Shown here in pieces: positions 35,105-43,572 of a DNA stretch of 64,000 nucleotides. The notes under the pieces were generated by a model that did not search any database, was not told the origin of the DNA, and worked only from the letters and a program-made list of their open reading frames with translations. Where the stretch lies: positions 1-64,000 of the forward strand of contig NZ_NJIH01000020.1 in NCBI RefSeq assembly GCF_002209565.1. The letters are read 5' to 3'. Position numbers and translations under genes: made by a program. Positions within the stretch are counted from its first letter, which is position 1, and each line of letters opens with the position of its first letter. The DNA comes from Candidimonas nitroreducens. GTDB lineage: Bacteria; Pseudomonadota; Gammaproteobacteria; Burkholderiales; Burkholderiaceae_B.

Positions 35105-36097
35105 ATGTCGACGAATTGTTTTTCTATCTTGAAGTGCGTAGCGGCGGGCGCTTTCGCCGCGGCTTTGATCTGTGTTGCGGGCCCGGCGGGTGCCGAGGGC
35201 GGCTATCCGTCCAGGCCCATCCGCATCAGTGTCCCGTTCTCGCCGGGAGGCTCCACTGACCTGCTCGCGCGCGGCCTGGCCAAATACATGACGCAGACCT
35301 GGTCGCAGTCGGTCGTGGTGGAAAACCGGCCCGGAGCCGCGGGCATCCTGGCGCTGAACGAGGCATTGAAGGCGCCCCCGGACGGCTATTCGCTGGTTGT
35401 CCATTCCGACGGCTACTCTATTGCGCCGGCTATTTATTCCAAGCTGCCCTATGACGTCAAGAAAGATTTCACCCCGCTGGCGCTGCTTGCCCGCACGGCA
35501 AACGTGGTGCTGGTTTCGGTTCACAGCCCCTATCATTCCCTGCAGCAGCTCATCGATGCCGGCGCCAAGCCTCATGCACTGAGCTTTGCCACGGCGGGGG
35601 TCGGCAGCGCGCAGCACATGCAGGCCGCCACATTCTCGGCCATGGCGCATATCAACGACCCTGTCCACGTTCCCTTCAAGGGAACCCCCGAAGCTTTGAA
35701 CGCGGTCATGAACGGCAGCGTGGATTTCATCTTTGCTCCCATGTCCAACGCGATACCGCTGATCGAAGCGGGCAAGGTCAGGCCTCTTGCGATTTCCACG
35801 CGCGAGCGTTCGCCTTTGATTCCGTCGGTGCCGGCAGTGGCCGAGGCGGGCGTGCCGGGGTTTGCCGCGGAGCAGTGGTGGGGCCTGTTTGCGCCGTCCA
35901 AGGTGCCCGAGGATGTCAAGCACCGCCTCGAAGCCGTGGCCGCGGCGGCGCTCAAGACGCCCGCGATGCGCAAGCTGATTGCCAACCTGTCTTCGACGCC
36001 TGGCGACCTTGTGGGCAAGGATTTTGCCGCTTTGGTCGATGCCAGTATTGCCGGCAATGTGGCGGCGGCCACGTCGTATCACATCCGGGTTCGCTAG
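35105..36097 (+). CDS. Bug-family (TTT) periplasmic solute receptor 4
   Basis: A 330-residue receptor; AGGAGGAAAGG precedes ATG 35105. Signal peptide at residues 1-31 (...CVAGPAGA-EGG). Ligand loops ISVPFSPGGSTDLLAR and ENRPGAAGILALNEAL, then PDGYSL. It diverges from receptors 2 and 3, so a different ligand is likely. Within the nitrilase operon, followed by the dioxygenase gene after 95 bases that contain an inverted repeat (36122-36131 / 36157-36165). Confidence 0.9.
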   Translation: MSTNCFSILKCVAAGAFAAALICVAGPAGAEGGYPSRPIRISVPFSPGGSTDLLARGLAKYMTQTWSQSVVVENRPGAAGILALNEALKAPPDGYSLVVHSDGYSIAPAIYSKLPYDVKKDFTPLALLARTANVVLVSVHSPYHSLQQLIDAGAKPHALSFATAGVGSAQHMQAATFSAMAHINDPVHVPFKGTPEALNAVMNGSVDFIFAPMSNAIPLIEAGKVRPLAISTRERSPLIPSVPAVAEAGVPGFAAEQWWGLFAPSKVPEDVKHRLEAVAAAALKTPAMRKLIANLSSTPGDLVGKDFAALVDASIAGNVAAATSYHIRVR

Positions 36098-36192
36098 GCC
36101 TGGCCGAAAGGCCGGGGTGCGGCGCCCATCGTGCTGCCTGTTCGTTCACGCGTGCCCGATGGGCGTGCGCCCGGCCGGCAAGAGAGGGAAAA

Positions 36193-37002
36193 ATGGAATA
36201 CGAATTGATATCCGTGACCCCGATGTCGCCCAAGATAGGCGCCGAGATAGGCAATGTCGATCTTACCCGGCCCTTGTCGCCGGCGCAGCGGGACGAGTTG
36301 CGGCGCGCGCTTGTGCGCTACCAGGTCATTTTCCTGCGCGACCAGAAAATTTCGTTCGACGATCTGGTGCGGGCCGGCCAGTACTTCGGCGAGCTTGCCG
36401 GCCACGTCGGCGTCAGGTCGAACAGCAAGCCTACCGACAATCCGTTCGTCAGGCGCTACCATTTCGACGAAACGTCCAAGCGCGTCACCGAGCGTGAATT
36501 CCACAGCGATCAGTCCTGTGCCGAGATTCCCCCGGCCGTGAGCGTGCTCTACAACCACACGATTCCGCCCGACGGGGCGGGAGACACGCTCTTCATGAAC
36601 ATGTATGCGGCATACGACGATTTGTCCGAGCGCATGCAGCACTATCTGGAAGGCTTGACGGCCGTGCATGACGGCGCGCGTTCGTACGGCGAAGGTTCGC
36701 CGGCCACTTCGCATCCGGTGATCGTGCGCCACCCCGACAGCGGCAAAAAGGCGATATTCGTCAATCCTGGCTTCACGACGAAGATAAACGGCCTGTCCGA
36801 CAGAGAGAGCCGCCACATCCTGCAATTCCTGTTCGATCACTGCGTACGCGTGGAATGGTCGTGCCGCTTCCGCTGGCAGCCCCATTCGATCGCGTTCTGG
36901 GACAACCGGTGCACGCTGCACAAGGTCATTTCCGACTTCTGGCCGCACGTGCGTTCCGGCTATCGCGTCTACGTGAAGGCGGCCGAGGCGCCAAGGCTAT
37001 GA
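36193..37002 (+). CDS. TauD/TfdA-family 2-oxoglutarate-dependent dioxygenase
   Basis: A 269-residue non-haem Fe(II) oxygenase. The facial triad is His104 and Asp106 (EFHSDQSC) plus His243 (NRCTLHKVI), and an Arg at 254-257 (VRSGYR) is suited to 2-oxoglutarate. HPVIVRHPDSGKKAIFVN, FTTKINGL and RFRWQPHSIAFWDNR are classical TauD blocks. Such enzymes hydroxylate a carbon next to a leaving group, often a sulfonate, phenoxy or amino acid substrate. The frame is open upstream, but MEYELISVTPM is the family start. Overlaps the next gene by 4 bases. Confidence 0.92.
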   Translation: MEYELISVTPMSPKIGAEIGNVDLTRPLSPAQRDELRRALVRYQVIFLRDQKISFDDLVRAGQYFGELAGHVGVRSNSKPTDNPFVRRYHFDETSKRVTEREFHSDQSCAEIPPAVSVLYNHTIPPDGAGDTLFMNMYAAYDDLSERMQHYLEGLTAVHDGARSYGEGSPATSHPVIVRHPDSGKKAIFVNPGFTTKINGLSDRESRHILQFLFDHCVRVEWSCRFRWQPHSIAFWDNRCTLHKVISDFWPHVRSGYRVYVKAAEAPRL

Positions 37003-37232
37003 CGCGGCCTGATTCCCGTGCCAGCGTGGCGCCCGATGCCGCGACCATAAGCAGTATGGCCGAGGGCGTGCTGGGCTATGCGATTTTGCCTGAACGGGCC
37101 GCCCAGCTTGCGCAAGAGCTTGGGCCGCTGTGCGAGGCGGTGGCCAGCGCTGCCGCATCGATGGAATCGCCCCTGGAATTCGATGACGAGCCTGCCGCCT
37201 TTTTGAGCATGCTCGAGGAGCATGCGCCGTGA
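36999..37232 (+). CDS. AtzG-like small subunit (DUF4089)
   Basis: A 77-residue protein whose ATG overlaps the dioxygenase stop and whose stop overlaps the amidase start (GTGA). It has the helical pattern of DUF4089/AtzG proteins: LGYAILPERAAQLAQELGPL, a helix, then MESPLEFDDEPAAFL (the family's P.....EPA.F end). In cyanuric acid degradation AtzG forms a complex with the amidase AtzE and is needed for it to fold and act. The tight coupling to an AtzE-like amidase here supports the same arrangement. Alternatives such as HpxX of oxalurate catabolism belong to the same group. Confidence 0.75.
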   Translation: MTRPDSRASVAPDAATISSMAEGVLGYAILPERAAQLAQELGPLCEAVASAAASMESPLEFDDEPAAFLSMLEEHAP

Positions 37233-38653
37233 GCTCCGCAGACAGCGACGCGACCAGCCTCGACCTGGTGTCGGTGTCCCGCCTGATCGCGTCGGGGGCG
37301 CTGCGGGCGCAAGACGTGCTGGCGGCCAGTCTCGACCGCATCGATGCCTGGCAGCCATCCCGCAATTGCTTCATTCGCCTCGATCGGGACGCGGCACTGG
37401 CACGCGCGCAGCAATGCGATCGATTGCGCGAGGCCGGCGGCGCAGCGCTGGGGCCGCTGCATGGCGTGCCGCTGGCCCACAAAGACCTGTTCTATCGCAC
37501 AGGAGAGGTTTCGACGGGGGGCAGCGCGATCCGCCGCAATTGGCGCGCCGATAGAACGGCCACCGTACTGGCTCGCCTGGACGCGGCCGGGGCCATACAA
37601 GTGGGCACGCTCAATATGTCGGAGTTCGCCGCCAATCCGACCGGCCATAACGGGCATTACGGCCATTGTCGCAATGCCTGGAATAAAGACTATATCGCGG
37701 GCGGCTCCTCCAGCGGATCGGCGACGGCGGTTGCCGCCAGGCTGGTATATGCGGCGCTCGGGTCGGATACGGGGGGATCCGTGCGCGTGCCGGCGGCGGC
37801 CAATGGCGTGCTCGGCCTGAAGCCCACCTACGGCAGGGTGAGCCGCTATGGCTGCATGCCCCGGTTCTGGAGCCTGGATCACATAGGCGTGCTGGCGCGC
37901 AGCGCCGCCGACTGTGCCCTGGTGCTCGGCCTGATTGCGGGGGGCGACACGCGCGATGCGACGGCCAGCGCCAGGCCGGTTCCCGATTATCTTGCGCAGC
38001 TCGATGGGCCGATCAAGGGTATCCGGGTGGGAGTGCCGGATATGTCCGCAATTTCCATAGATCCGCAGGTTCAGGGGGCGCTGGATGCGAGCCTCGAGGT
38101 TCTGAAGGGCTTGGGGGCCGTGATCGTCCCGCTGGGGGCGGTCGACATGGAACCCATGTTCCGCATTGCCGAATTGATCGGTAAATGCGAGGCGGCCAGC
38201 ATGCACCGGCCCTGGCTAGGCGAGTACCGAAGCAGTTATACGCCGCAGGTTCTGTCCCGCTCCGAGGCGGGCTTCTTTGTTCCGGTGCACTTGTATCTCG
38301 ATGCCTTGCGCCTGCGTCCGCGCCTGCTGGCGCAGTTCCTGCGCTCGGCCATGGGCGGCGTGGATGTACTGCATATGCCGGTCTTGCCGGATCCGGTACA
38401 GAAAATCGCAGATCTCGACGCCGGCGCCAATGATGCCCGGGCGATGCGGATTCGGGCGCAGATGAATCTGCTGACCCGGCCCGTCAATCTTCTGGGCCTG
38501 CCCGCGCTCAGTGTGCCCGCGGGTTTTTGCCGCGCCGGCCTGCCGCTTGCATTTCAATTGCTTGGCCACCCTTTTCAGGAAGGGAAGTTGCTTCACGTCG
38601 CCCACGCTTTCGAGCAGGCCACGGGTTTCCACGAGGCTGCACCTGTCTTGTGA
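37229..38653 (+). CDS. AtzE-like amidase (amidase signature family)
   Basis: A 474-residue hydrolase with the Ser-cisSer-Lys triad: Lys85 (PLAHKDLFY), cis-Ser160 (AGGSSSGSA) and nucleophile Ser184 (GSDTGGSVRVPAA). GatA-type features include GLKPTYGRVSRYGCMP and DHIGVLARSAADCALVL. With the AtzG-like partner it most resembles AtzE (1-carboxybiuret hydrolase) and oxalurate amidohydrolase-type enzymes, which cut amide or carbamoyl groups from small acids. No biuret or cyanurate genes are near, so the substrate is probably different. GTG start at 37229. Confidence 0.9.
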   Translation: MSSADSDATSLDLVSVSRLIASGALRAQDVLAASLDRIDAWQPSRNCFIRLDRDAALARAQQCDRLREAGGAALGPLHGVPLAHKDLFYRTGEVSTGGSAIRRNWRADRTATVLARLDAAGAIQVGTLNMSEFAANPTGHNGHYGHCRNAWNKDYIAGGSSSGSATAVAARLVYAALGSDTGGSVRVPAAANGVLGLKPTYGRVSRYGCMPRFWSLDHIGVLARSAADCALVLGLIAGGDTRDATASARPVPDYLAQLDGPIKGIRVGVPDMSAISIDPQVQGALDASLEVLKGLGAVIVPLGAVDMEPMFRIAELIGKCEAASMHRPWLGEYRSSYTPQVLSRSEAGFFVPVHLYLDALRLRPRLLAQFLRSAMGGVDVLHMPVLPDPVQKIADLDAGANDARAMRIRAQMNLLTRPVNLLGLPALSVPAGFCRAGLPLAFQLLGHPFQEGKLLHVAHAFEQATGFHEAAPVL

Positions 38654-38698
38654 GCATGAATGGCCCGAGCCGGCCATACGGATCTAAAGGAGATGCAC

Positions 38699-39673
38699 AT
38701 GAAATTCCGGAATTTGATGTTTGCGTCGCTAGCGGCCGGGGCGGCTGTCCTGTCGGCGCCCACGCATGCGGCGGGGCCTTATCCCGATCATCCTGTGACG
38801 ATCGTGGTGCCGTTCGGCGCCGGCGGTTCCGCCGACGAGTACACGCGTGTGGTGGCGGCTGAACTGCAGCGCAAGCTGGGCCAGCCTTTCATTGTCGAAA
38901 ACAAAGTGGGGGCCGGGGGCGTGGTGGGCACCGCTTACGCCTCGCACGCGAAGCCGGATGGCTACACCTTGTTGACGACCGGAAACGCCCAGCTCATCGG
39001 CGAGTCTTTAAGGAAAAACCGGCCTTATGTTTTCTTGCGCGACTTCACGGCCGTGGCGCCGATCAACGAGGCCGATCTGGTGCTCGTGGTCAACAGCAAG
39101 CTCAAGGTGCATACCGTGGGCGATCTGATCGCTCTTGCCAAGGCCGAGCCGGGCAAGCTGAATTACGCCAGCGCGGGCGTCGGGACGCCCTATCACCTGG
39201 CCGGCGAGCTGTTCAAGTCCATGGCGCACATCAACGTTACGCGCGTGCCCTACAAGAGCAGTGGCGAAGCCAGAATGGCGGTGTTGTCGGGCCAGGTGGC
39301 CTATATGTTCGATTCGGTCGCAACCATGGCTTCGTCCATCAAGCAAGGCAAGGTGCGCGCCCTGGCGACCGCGGGCCCGTCGCGCTCCGCGGTGCTGCCC
39401 GACGTGCCCACCCTGGACGAGGCCGGCCTGAAGGGCTATCGGGCAACCGTGCTGGTCGGCCTGGCGGCGCCGGTCGGCACGCCGGCGCCAATACTCGACA
39501 AATTGAACGCCGCGGTGACGTCGATTACCGGCTCGCCAAAGCTCAGCCAGTCCTGGGCCGGCGTGGGCGTGCGCGCCATGTCGATGAGCCGTGGCGAGTT
39601 CGAACGCTATCTGCGGGATGAAATCCAGAAGTATGCGAAGATCGTCGACGACGCCAAAATTCCCAGTCTATAG
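38699..39673 (+). CDS. Bug-family (TTT) periplasmic solute receptor 5
   Basis: A 324-residue receptor with AAGGAG before ATG 38699. Signal peptide MKFRNLMFASLAAGAAVLSA, cleavage near THA-AGP. Ligand loops IVVPFGAGGSADEYTR and ENKVGAGGVVGTAYAS, with PDGYTL. It is 45 bases behind the amidase. The last codons and stop are part of a 21-bp repeat present three times. Closest within the window by eye to receptor 1. Confidence 0.9.
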   Translation: MKFRNLMFASLAAGAAVLSAPTHAAGPYPDHPVTIVVPFGAGGSADEYTRVVAAELQRKLGQPFIVENKVGAGGVVGTAYASHAKPDGYTLLTTGNAQLIGESLRKNRPYVFLRDFTAVAPINEADLVLVVNSKLKVHTVGDLIALAKAEPGKLNYASAGVGTPYHLAGELFKSMAHINVTRVPYKSSGEARMAVLSGQVAYMFDSVATMASSIKQGKVRALATAGPSRSAVLPDVPTLDEAGLKGYRATVLVGLAAPVGTPAPILDKLNAAVTSITGSPKLSQSWAGVGVRAMSMSRGEFERYLRDEIQKYAKIVDDAKIPSL

Positions 39674-39722
39674 CCCAGGATTCCCAGTCTTATAGCCCAA
39701 GATTCCCAGTCTATAGCTCATG
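39659..39722 (+). repeat. Triplicated 21-bp repeat carrying the stop codon of receptor 5
   Basis: ATTCCCAGTCTATAGCCCAGG at 39659-39679 spans the last codons (IPSL and stop). Slightly changed copies follow at 39680-39701 and 39702-39722. It looks like slippage-driven tandem duplication; each copy keeps a TAG triplet in one frame. Confidence 0.85.
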
Positions 39723-39797
39723 AGCCTGGCTGCGGCCGTGCGGGGCTGGGGCGGCCCGCCATGCCGGGTGCCTGGGGCACACTACACAGGAGTATCC

Positions 39798-40511
39798 GTG
39801 GAACAGATCGAAGTATTTTGCGCCGGTGCGGCGAAGGCGGCGCTGGCCGCGCCGGCCGCGGAGTTCGAGGGCCGGCGCGGGCTCAAGTTGAATTGCACTT
39901 TCGGCCCAGCGGGCGGGCTCAAGCGCAAGGCTCTCGCGGGCGAACGCGTGCACATGTTCATACTCAGCCGTCCAACCCTGGAAGAGCTGGAGCAGGCCGG
40001 GCTGGTCGAGCCTGGAACGATTTTCGACATAGGCACGACCGGGGTCGGGGTGGTCGTGCGCAAAGGCCGCCCCTTGCCCGACGTATCGAGCCCGGCGGCC
40101 TTGCGCCAGGCCTTGCTGGGCGCGGGCTCGCTGACATACGGGGATCCCGCCCACGGCGATTCCAGCGGCACCCATTTCTCCTGGGTCATCGAGAAACTGG
40201 GCATAGGCCCCGAGCTGGCCGGCAAGACGGTATTGGCCCGCCTGGGCGTCGAGGTCGTGGAAAAGGTCGCCCAGGGCAGTGTTGAAATGGGGGCGACGCA
40301 GTCTTCCATCATTCTTGCCAGCGCCGACGTGGCCCTGGCCGGCATGCTGCCGCAGGGCCTGCAGCGCTTGACGACCTATGCCGCCGGCCTGGCCACGGGT
40401 AGTAGCGAGCCGGCGCGCGAGTTCGGGGAGTTCCTGGGCAGCGCCGAAACACGCGCGCACTTCGAGCGCATGGGGTTTGCACGAAGCCTTCCGGCCGCGG
40501 ATCCGTCTTGA
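39798..40511 (+). CDS. ModA-like substrate-binding protein without signal peptide
   Basis: A 237-residue protein starting at GTG 39798, with CAGGAG 6 bases upstream. It starts directly with MEQIEVFCAGAAKAALAAPA, a type II solute-binding fold of the molybdate-binding (ModA) kind, without any leader, so it should stay in the cytoplasm. The expected ligand loop region HMFILSRPTLEELEQAGLV and the hinge GTTGVGVVVRKGRPLP are present. Such leaderless ModA-like proteins may act as intracellular ligand sensors or storage proteins. Last gene of the island; a different start with a leader cannot be found upstream. Confidence 0.7.
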   Translation: MEQIEVFCAGAAKAALAAPAAEFEGRRGLKLNCTFGPAGGLKRKALAGERVHMFILSRPTLEELEQAGLVEPGTIFDIGTTGVGVVVRKGRPLPDVSSPAALRQALLGAGSLTYGDPAHGDSSGTHFSWVIEKLGIGPELAGKTVLARLGVEVVEKVAQGSVEMGATQSSIILASADVALAGMLPQGLQRLTTYAAGLATGSSEPAREFGEFLGSAETRAHFERMGFARSLPAADPS

Positions 40512-40608
40512 GGCCTGTTCGTCCTAGTGGGGTGCTGCTTTTGGGGGGCAGGCCCCGGTGCCTGCAGGGCCTGGATGTCAACAGACTCTGACTCAGGTGT
40601 CTACGGCG

Positions 40609-41421
40609 CTATGGCAGCGCCTGCAATATGCCCAGGGTCTCGGCGTCGGGCTCGCCGCTGTAGTCGGCGGGGCGGTAGTGCATCTGGAAGGCGGCGATGA
40701 CGCGGCGCGTGGCCGGGTCGAGCCGGCCGCTGTCGGGCACGTCGTAGCCGACGCGGCGCAGCTGGCGCTGCACCCAGTCGATGGGCGGCAGCCCCTCTTG
40801 TTCGAAACGCAGGCGGTACTGGCGTGCCTGGTCGGCGTCGTACCAGCGGCCTATGCCAGCGCGGGCCAGCTGTGCCCAGGGAAAGGCCGGGCCCGGATCG
40901 GTCTTGCGCTGCGGGGCGATGTCGCTGTGGCCCACGATGTTGAAGGGCTTGATCTGGTGGCGCCGGATGATGCCGTGCAGCAGGGTGGTCAGGGTGGCTA
41001 TCTGCGCGCGGCTATAGGGCGCCCAGCGGCCGTCGCCCAGCGGCCCGCGATTGACGATCTCGATGCCTATGGAGCTGGCGTTGAGGTCGCTGCGGCCGTA
41101 CCAGGAACTTACGCCCGCGTGCCAGGCGCGCCGGTTTTCGTCGACCAGCTGGTAGACGTGGGGTGTGGGCGCGTCGGTGATCAGATAGTGGCTGCTGACG
41201 TTGCCGCGCGACAGGATGTCCAGCGCGGCGGCGTTGCCGGCCACGGTGTAGTGCAGGACGATGACGCTGACGCGGCTGTCCTGGCTCTTGGCCTGGATGC
41301 TGTGGTCTATGCGCAGGGCGGGCTGGTGTACGGTGCCGCAGGCGGCCAGCAGTGCCGCCAGGCCGGCTGCCGCCAGGCCGCGCAGTGCGCGGGCGAGCAT
41401 GGCCGGCGTGCCCTTACCCAT
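40609..41421 (-). CDS. amiD: N-acetylmuramoyl-L-alanine amidase, AmiD-like lipoprotein
   Basis: A 270-residue peptidoglycan amidase. Lipoprotein signal with lipobox LLAAC near residue 28. The amidase_2 domain shows the zinc ligands in VIVLHYTVAGN and IVGHSDIAPQRKTDPGPAFP. A C-terminal peptidoglycan-binding helix bundle (VQRQLRRVGYDVPDSGRLDP) follows. AAGGAGG six bases before ATG 41421 fixes the start. AmiD in E. coli is an outer-membrane enzyme that cleaves muropeptides. Transcribed towards the end of the island. Confidence 0.92.
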   Translation of the reverse strand: MGKGTPAMLARALRGLAAAGLAALLAACGTVHQPALRIDHSIQAKSQDSRVSVIVLHYTVAGNAAALDILSRGNVSSHYLITDAPTPHVYQLVDENRRAWHAGVSSWYGRSDLNASSIGIEIVNRGPLGDGRWAPYSRAQIATLTTLLHGIIRRHQIKPFNIVGHSDIAPQRKTDPGPAFPWAQLARAGIGRWYDADQARQYRLRFEQEGLPPIDWVQRQLRRVGYDVPDSGRLDPATRRVIAAFQMHYRPADYSGEPDAETLGILQALP

Positions 41422-41448
41422 GGATAGCCTCCTTAGCGTCAACAGGCC

Positions 41449-42219
41449 CTAGCGCGCCGCAAGGAACAGGAACAGAGTGGGCAGCTTGCTCAGTTCCGGG
41501 GCGGGGCGGTTCTTCCAGTCGGACACGGCGCGGGTCTGGATCCATTCGTCGCGGGTGGTCAGGGCGCGTGCCACGCACAGCCGGGTGCTGCCTTTAAGGG
41601 TGTGGCACAGCGCCTCGAACAGCGCGGCGTTGCGGTAGGGGGTTTCGATCATGATCTGGGTCTGTTCCTGCTTGCGCGAGGCGTCTTCCCAGGCGCGCAG
41701 GCGCTGCGCGCGCTCGGCGGCGTCGACCGGCGCGTAGCCGTGGAAGGCGAAGCGCTGGCCGTCCAGGCCGCTGGCCATCAGCCCCAGCAGGATGGAGGAA
41801 GGGCCGACCCAGGGGCGCACGCGCAGGCCCATGCCATGCGCCAGCGCGGCCACGCGCGCGCCCGGGTCGGCTACCGCCGGGCAGCCGGCCTCGGACACCA
41901 GGCCGATGTCGCCGCCGGCCAGCAGGGGCTGCAGCCAGGCGCGCATCTGCGCGGCATCGGTCTTGCGATCCAGGGTGTGGATGGTGATGTCCTGCAGCGG
42001 CGCGTGGGTGCCGATGAGCTTGAGAAAGGCGCGCGCCGTCTTGGCGTTTTCGGCGATATAGGTGTTCAGGCCCGCGGCGAGTTCGCGGGCGGCCTGCGGC
42101 AGCCAGAGTTCCGGCGCGGCCTCGCCCAGGCCGACCGGAATCAGGTGCAGGGTGCCGCGCGGCTTGTCTTGCCTGGCGGCCGGGGCGTCTTGTGCGGGCT
42201 GCGGCGCGGACTGGTTCAC
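41449..42219 (-). CDS. Tetrapyrrole-methylase-fold SAM methyltransferase (RsmI-like)
   Basis: A 256-residue methyltransferase with GTG start at 42219 overlapping the maf stop (GTGA). The domain shows LHLIPVGLGEAAPELWLP, IGLVSEAGCPAVADPGARV (the family's conserved cofactor block), VGPSSILLGLMASGL and MIETPYRNAALFEALCHTL. It belongs to the short RsmI-related group often found beside maf and yceD in betaproteobacteria. True RsmI methylates C1402 of 16S rRNA; whether this one does so is uncertain. Confidence 0.85.
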   Translation of the reverse strand: MNQSAPQPAQDAPAARQDKPRGTLHLIPVGLGEAAPELWLPQAARELAAGLNTYIAENAKTARAFLKLIGTHAPLQDITIHTLDRKTDAAQMRAWLQPLLAGGDIGLVSEAGCPAVADPGARVAALAHGMGLRVRPWVGPSSILLGLMASGLDGQRFAFHGYAPVDAAERAQRLRAWEDASRKQEQTQIMIETPYRNAALFEALCHTLKGSTRLCVARALTTRDEWIQTRAVSDWKNRPAPELSKLPTLFLFLAAR

Positions 42220-42797
42220 CGGGCCTCCCGCAGGGGATCGAAGCCGAACGAGCGCAGCATGCCGGCCAGGGCGATGAGCGGCAGGCCGATGATGGCGGTG
42301 GGGTCGTCGGAGCGCATTTCTTCCATGAGCGCGATGCCCAGGCCCTCGGCCTTGGCGCTGCCGGCCGTGTCGTAGGGTTCTTCCAGGCGCAGGTAGGTGT
42401 CGATGGCGGCCTCGTCCAGCGTGCGGAAACGGCACAGGGTGACCACGTCGGAGATTTCGCGGCGGCGACCGTCGGTGACGCACAAGGCGCTGTGGAATTC
42501 GACGGTGCGCCCGCTGAGCCTTTGCAACTGCGCGCGGGCGCGCTCGAAGTCGCCGGGCTTGCCGATGGGTTCGCCGTCGACCGTGGCCACCTGGTCGGAA
42601 CCGATGACCAGGGCGCCGGGGTGGCGCGCGGCGACCGCATCGGCCTTGGCGGCCGATAGCCGCAGCGCCAGCTTGGCCGGAGGCTCGCCCGGGCGCGGAG
42701 TCTCGTCGACTTCGGGGGCGATGGCTTCGAAGGGCACGCGCAGGCGCGCCAGCATGGTTTGACGGTAGCGGGAACTGGAGGCCAGGATGAGATGCAT
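42216..42797 (-). CDS. Maf-family nucleotide pyrophosphatase (YceF type)
   Basis: A 193-residue Maf/HAM1-fold enzyme starting MHLILASSSRYRQTMLARLR. Catalytic Asp68 lies in VIGSDQVATVDG, and KPGDFERARAQLQRLSGRTV is a family block. YceF-type proteins hydrolyse m7GTP and relatives, and this gene holds the yceF position next to yceD-rpmF. Divergent from yceD across about 190 bases that must contain both promoters. Confidence 0.92.
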   Translation of the reverse strand: MHLILASSSRYRQTMLARLRVPFEAIAPEVDETPRPGEPPAKLALRLSAAKADAVAARHPGALVIGSDQVATVDGEPIGKPGDFERARAQLQRLSGRTVEFHSALCVTDGRRREISDVVTLCRFRTLDEAAIDTYLRLEEPYDTAGSAKAEGLGIALMEEMRSDDPTAIIGLPLIALAGMLRSFGFDPLREAR

Positions 42798-42985
42798 GCG
42801 GTGTGGGTAAGCTGGGGGGTTTGGTTTGACTGCAAAAGGCGGAAAAGGCTATTATCTAATGTTTCTGCCGATTTGGCTGCGATATGTTTTGCAGCTATGG
42901 CTATGGTTTTGCCACTTTGGGTTTTTGCCGCTTTCTTTCTGAAAAAGTTCGGGGCGGCAGAAAACAGGGGAGGCAGAGTACTGCC

Positions 42986-43519
42986 ATGGGTGTTTCCGAC
43001 CCTTATATCGATACGTATGAACTGACGCGCCTGGGGCAGCGGCTGGAAGGCCGTGTCCCGTTGCGGCGGTTTGCGCGTCTGCTCGAAGGGCTGCCCGCCC
43101 AGGGCGATGCGCAGGCCGATTGGTCGCTGCGCGGCGAGCAGGATGCGCTGGGGCGCCGTTTCCTGCATTTGCACGTCGCGGCCGGGATCGTGCTGGAATG
43201 CCAGCGCTGCCTGTCGCCTTTCGTGTGGCCGCTGGATGCTTCCAGCACCCTGGAAGTGGTGGCCAGCGCGGCCCAGCTCGACGACGGGGGCGGCGACGAA
43301 GGGGCGGAGCCCGTCGAACGCATCGTCGCCTCGCGGCGGCTGGACGTACTGGCGCTGGTCGAGGACGAATTGATCCTCGCGGTGCCTTATGTGCCCAAGC
43401 ACGAACAGTGTCCCGATGCGCCGAAGCCGTCCGGCGACGGCGCGGCCAGTGCCGCACCCGATAGCAGTCTAGGCAGGCCCTCGCCGTTCGCGGCGCTGGG
43501 CAGGCTGAAAAAGAATTGA
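42986..43519 (+). CDS. yceD: YceD family protein (DUF177), 23S rRNA accumulation factor
   Basis: A 177-residue protein with the two conserved Cys in [14 protein letters not shown], an acidic middle part and [20 protein letters not shown]. In E. coli and plants DUF177 proteins are needed for normal 23S rRNA levels. It is the conserved upstream neighbour of rpmF and plsX. The start at [16 protein letters not shown] is preferred to an earlier in-frame codon because the family begins there. Confidence 0.9.
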   Translation: MGVSDPYIDTYELTRLGQRLEGRVPLRRFARLLEGLPAQGDAQADWSLRGEQDALGRRFLHLHVAAGIVLECQRCLSPFVWPLDASSTLEVVASAAQLDDGGGDEGAEPVERIVASRRLDVLALVEDELILAVPYVPKHEQCPDAPKPSGDGAASAAPDSSLGRPSPFAALGRLKKN

Positions 43520-43572
43520 GTTTTTTCGATCAACTTGCAGGTACAATTGCGGCCTGTTTTCCAGGAGTCATC

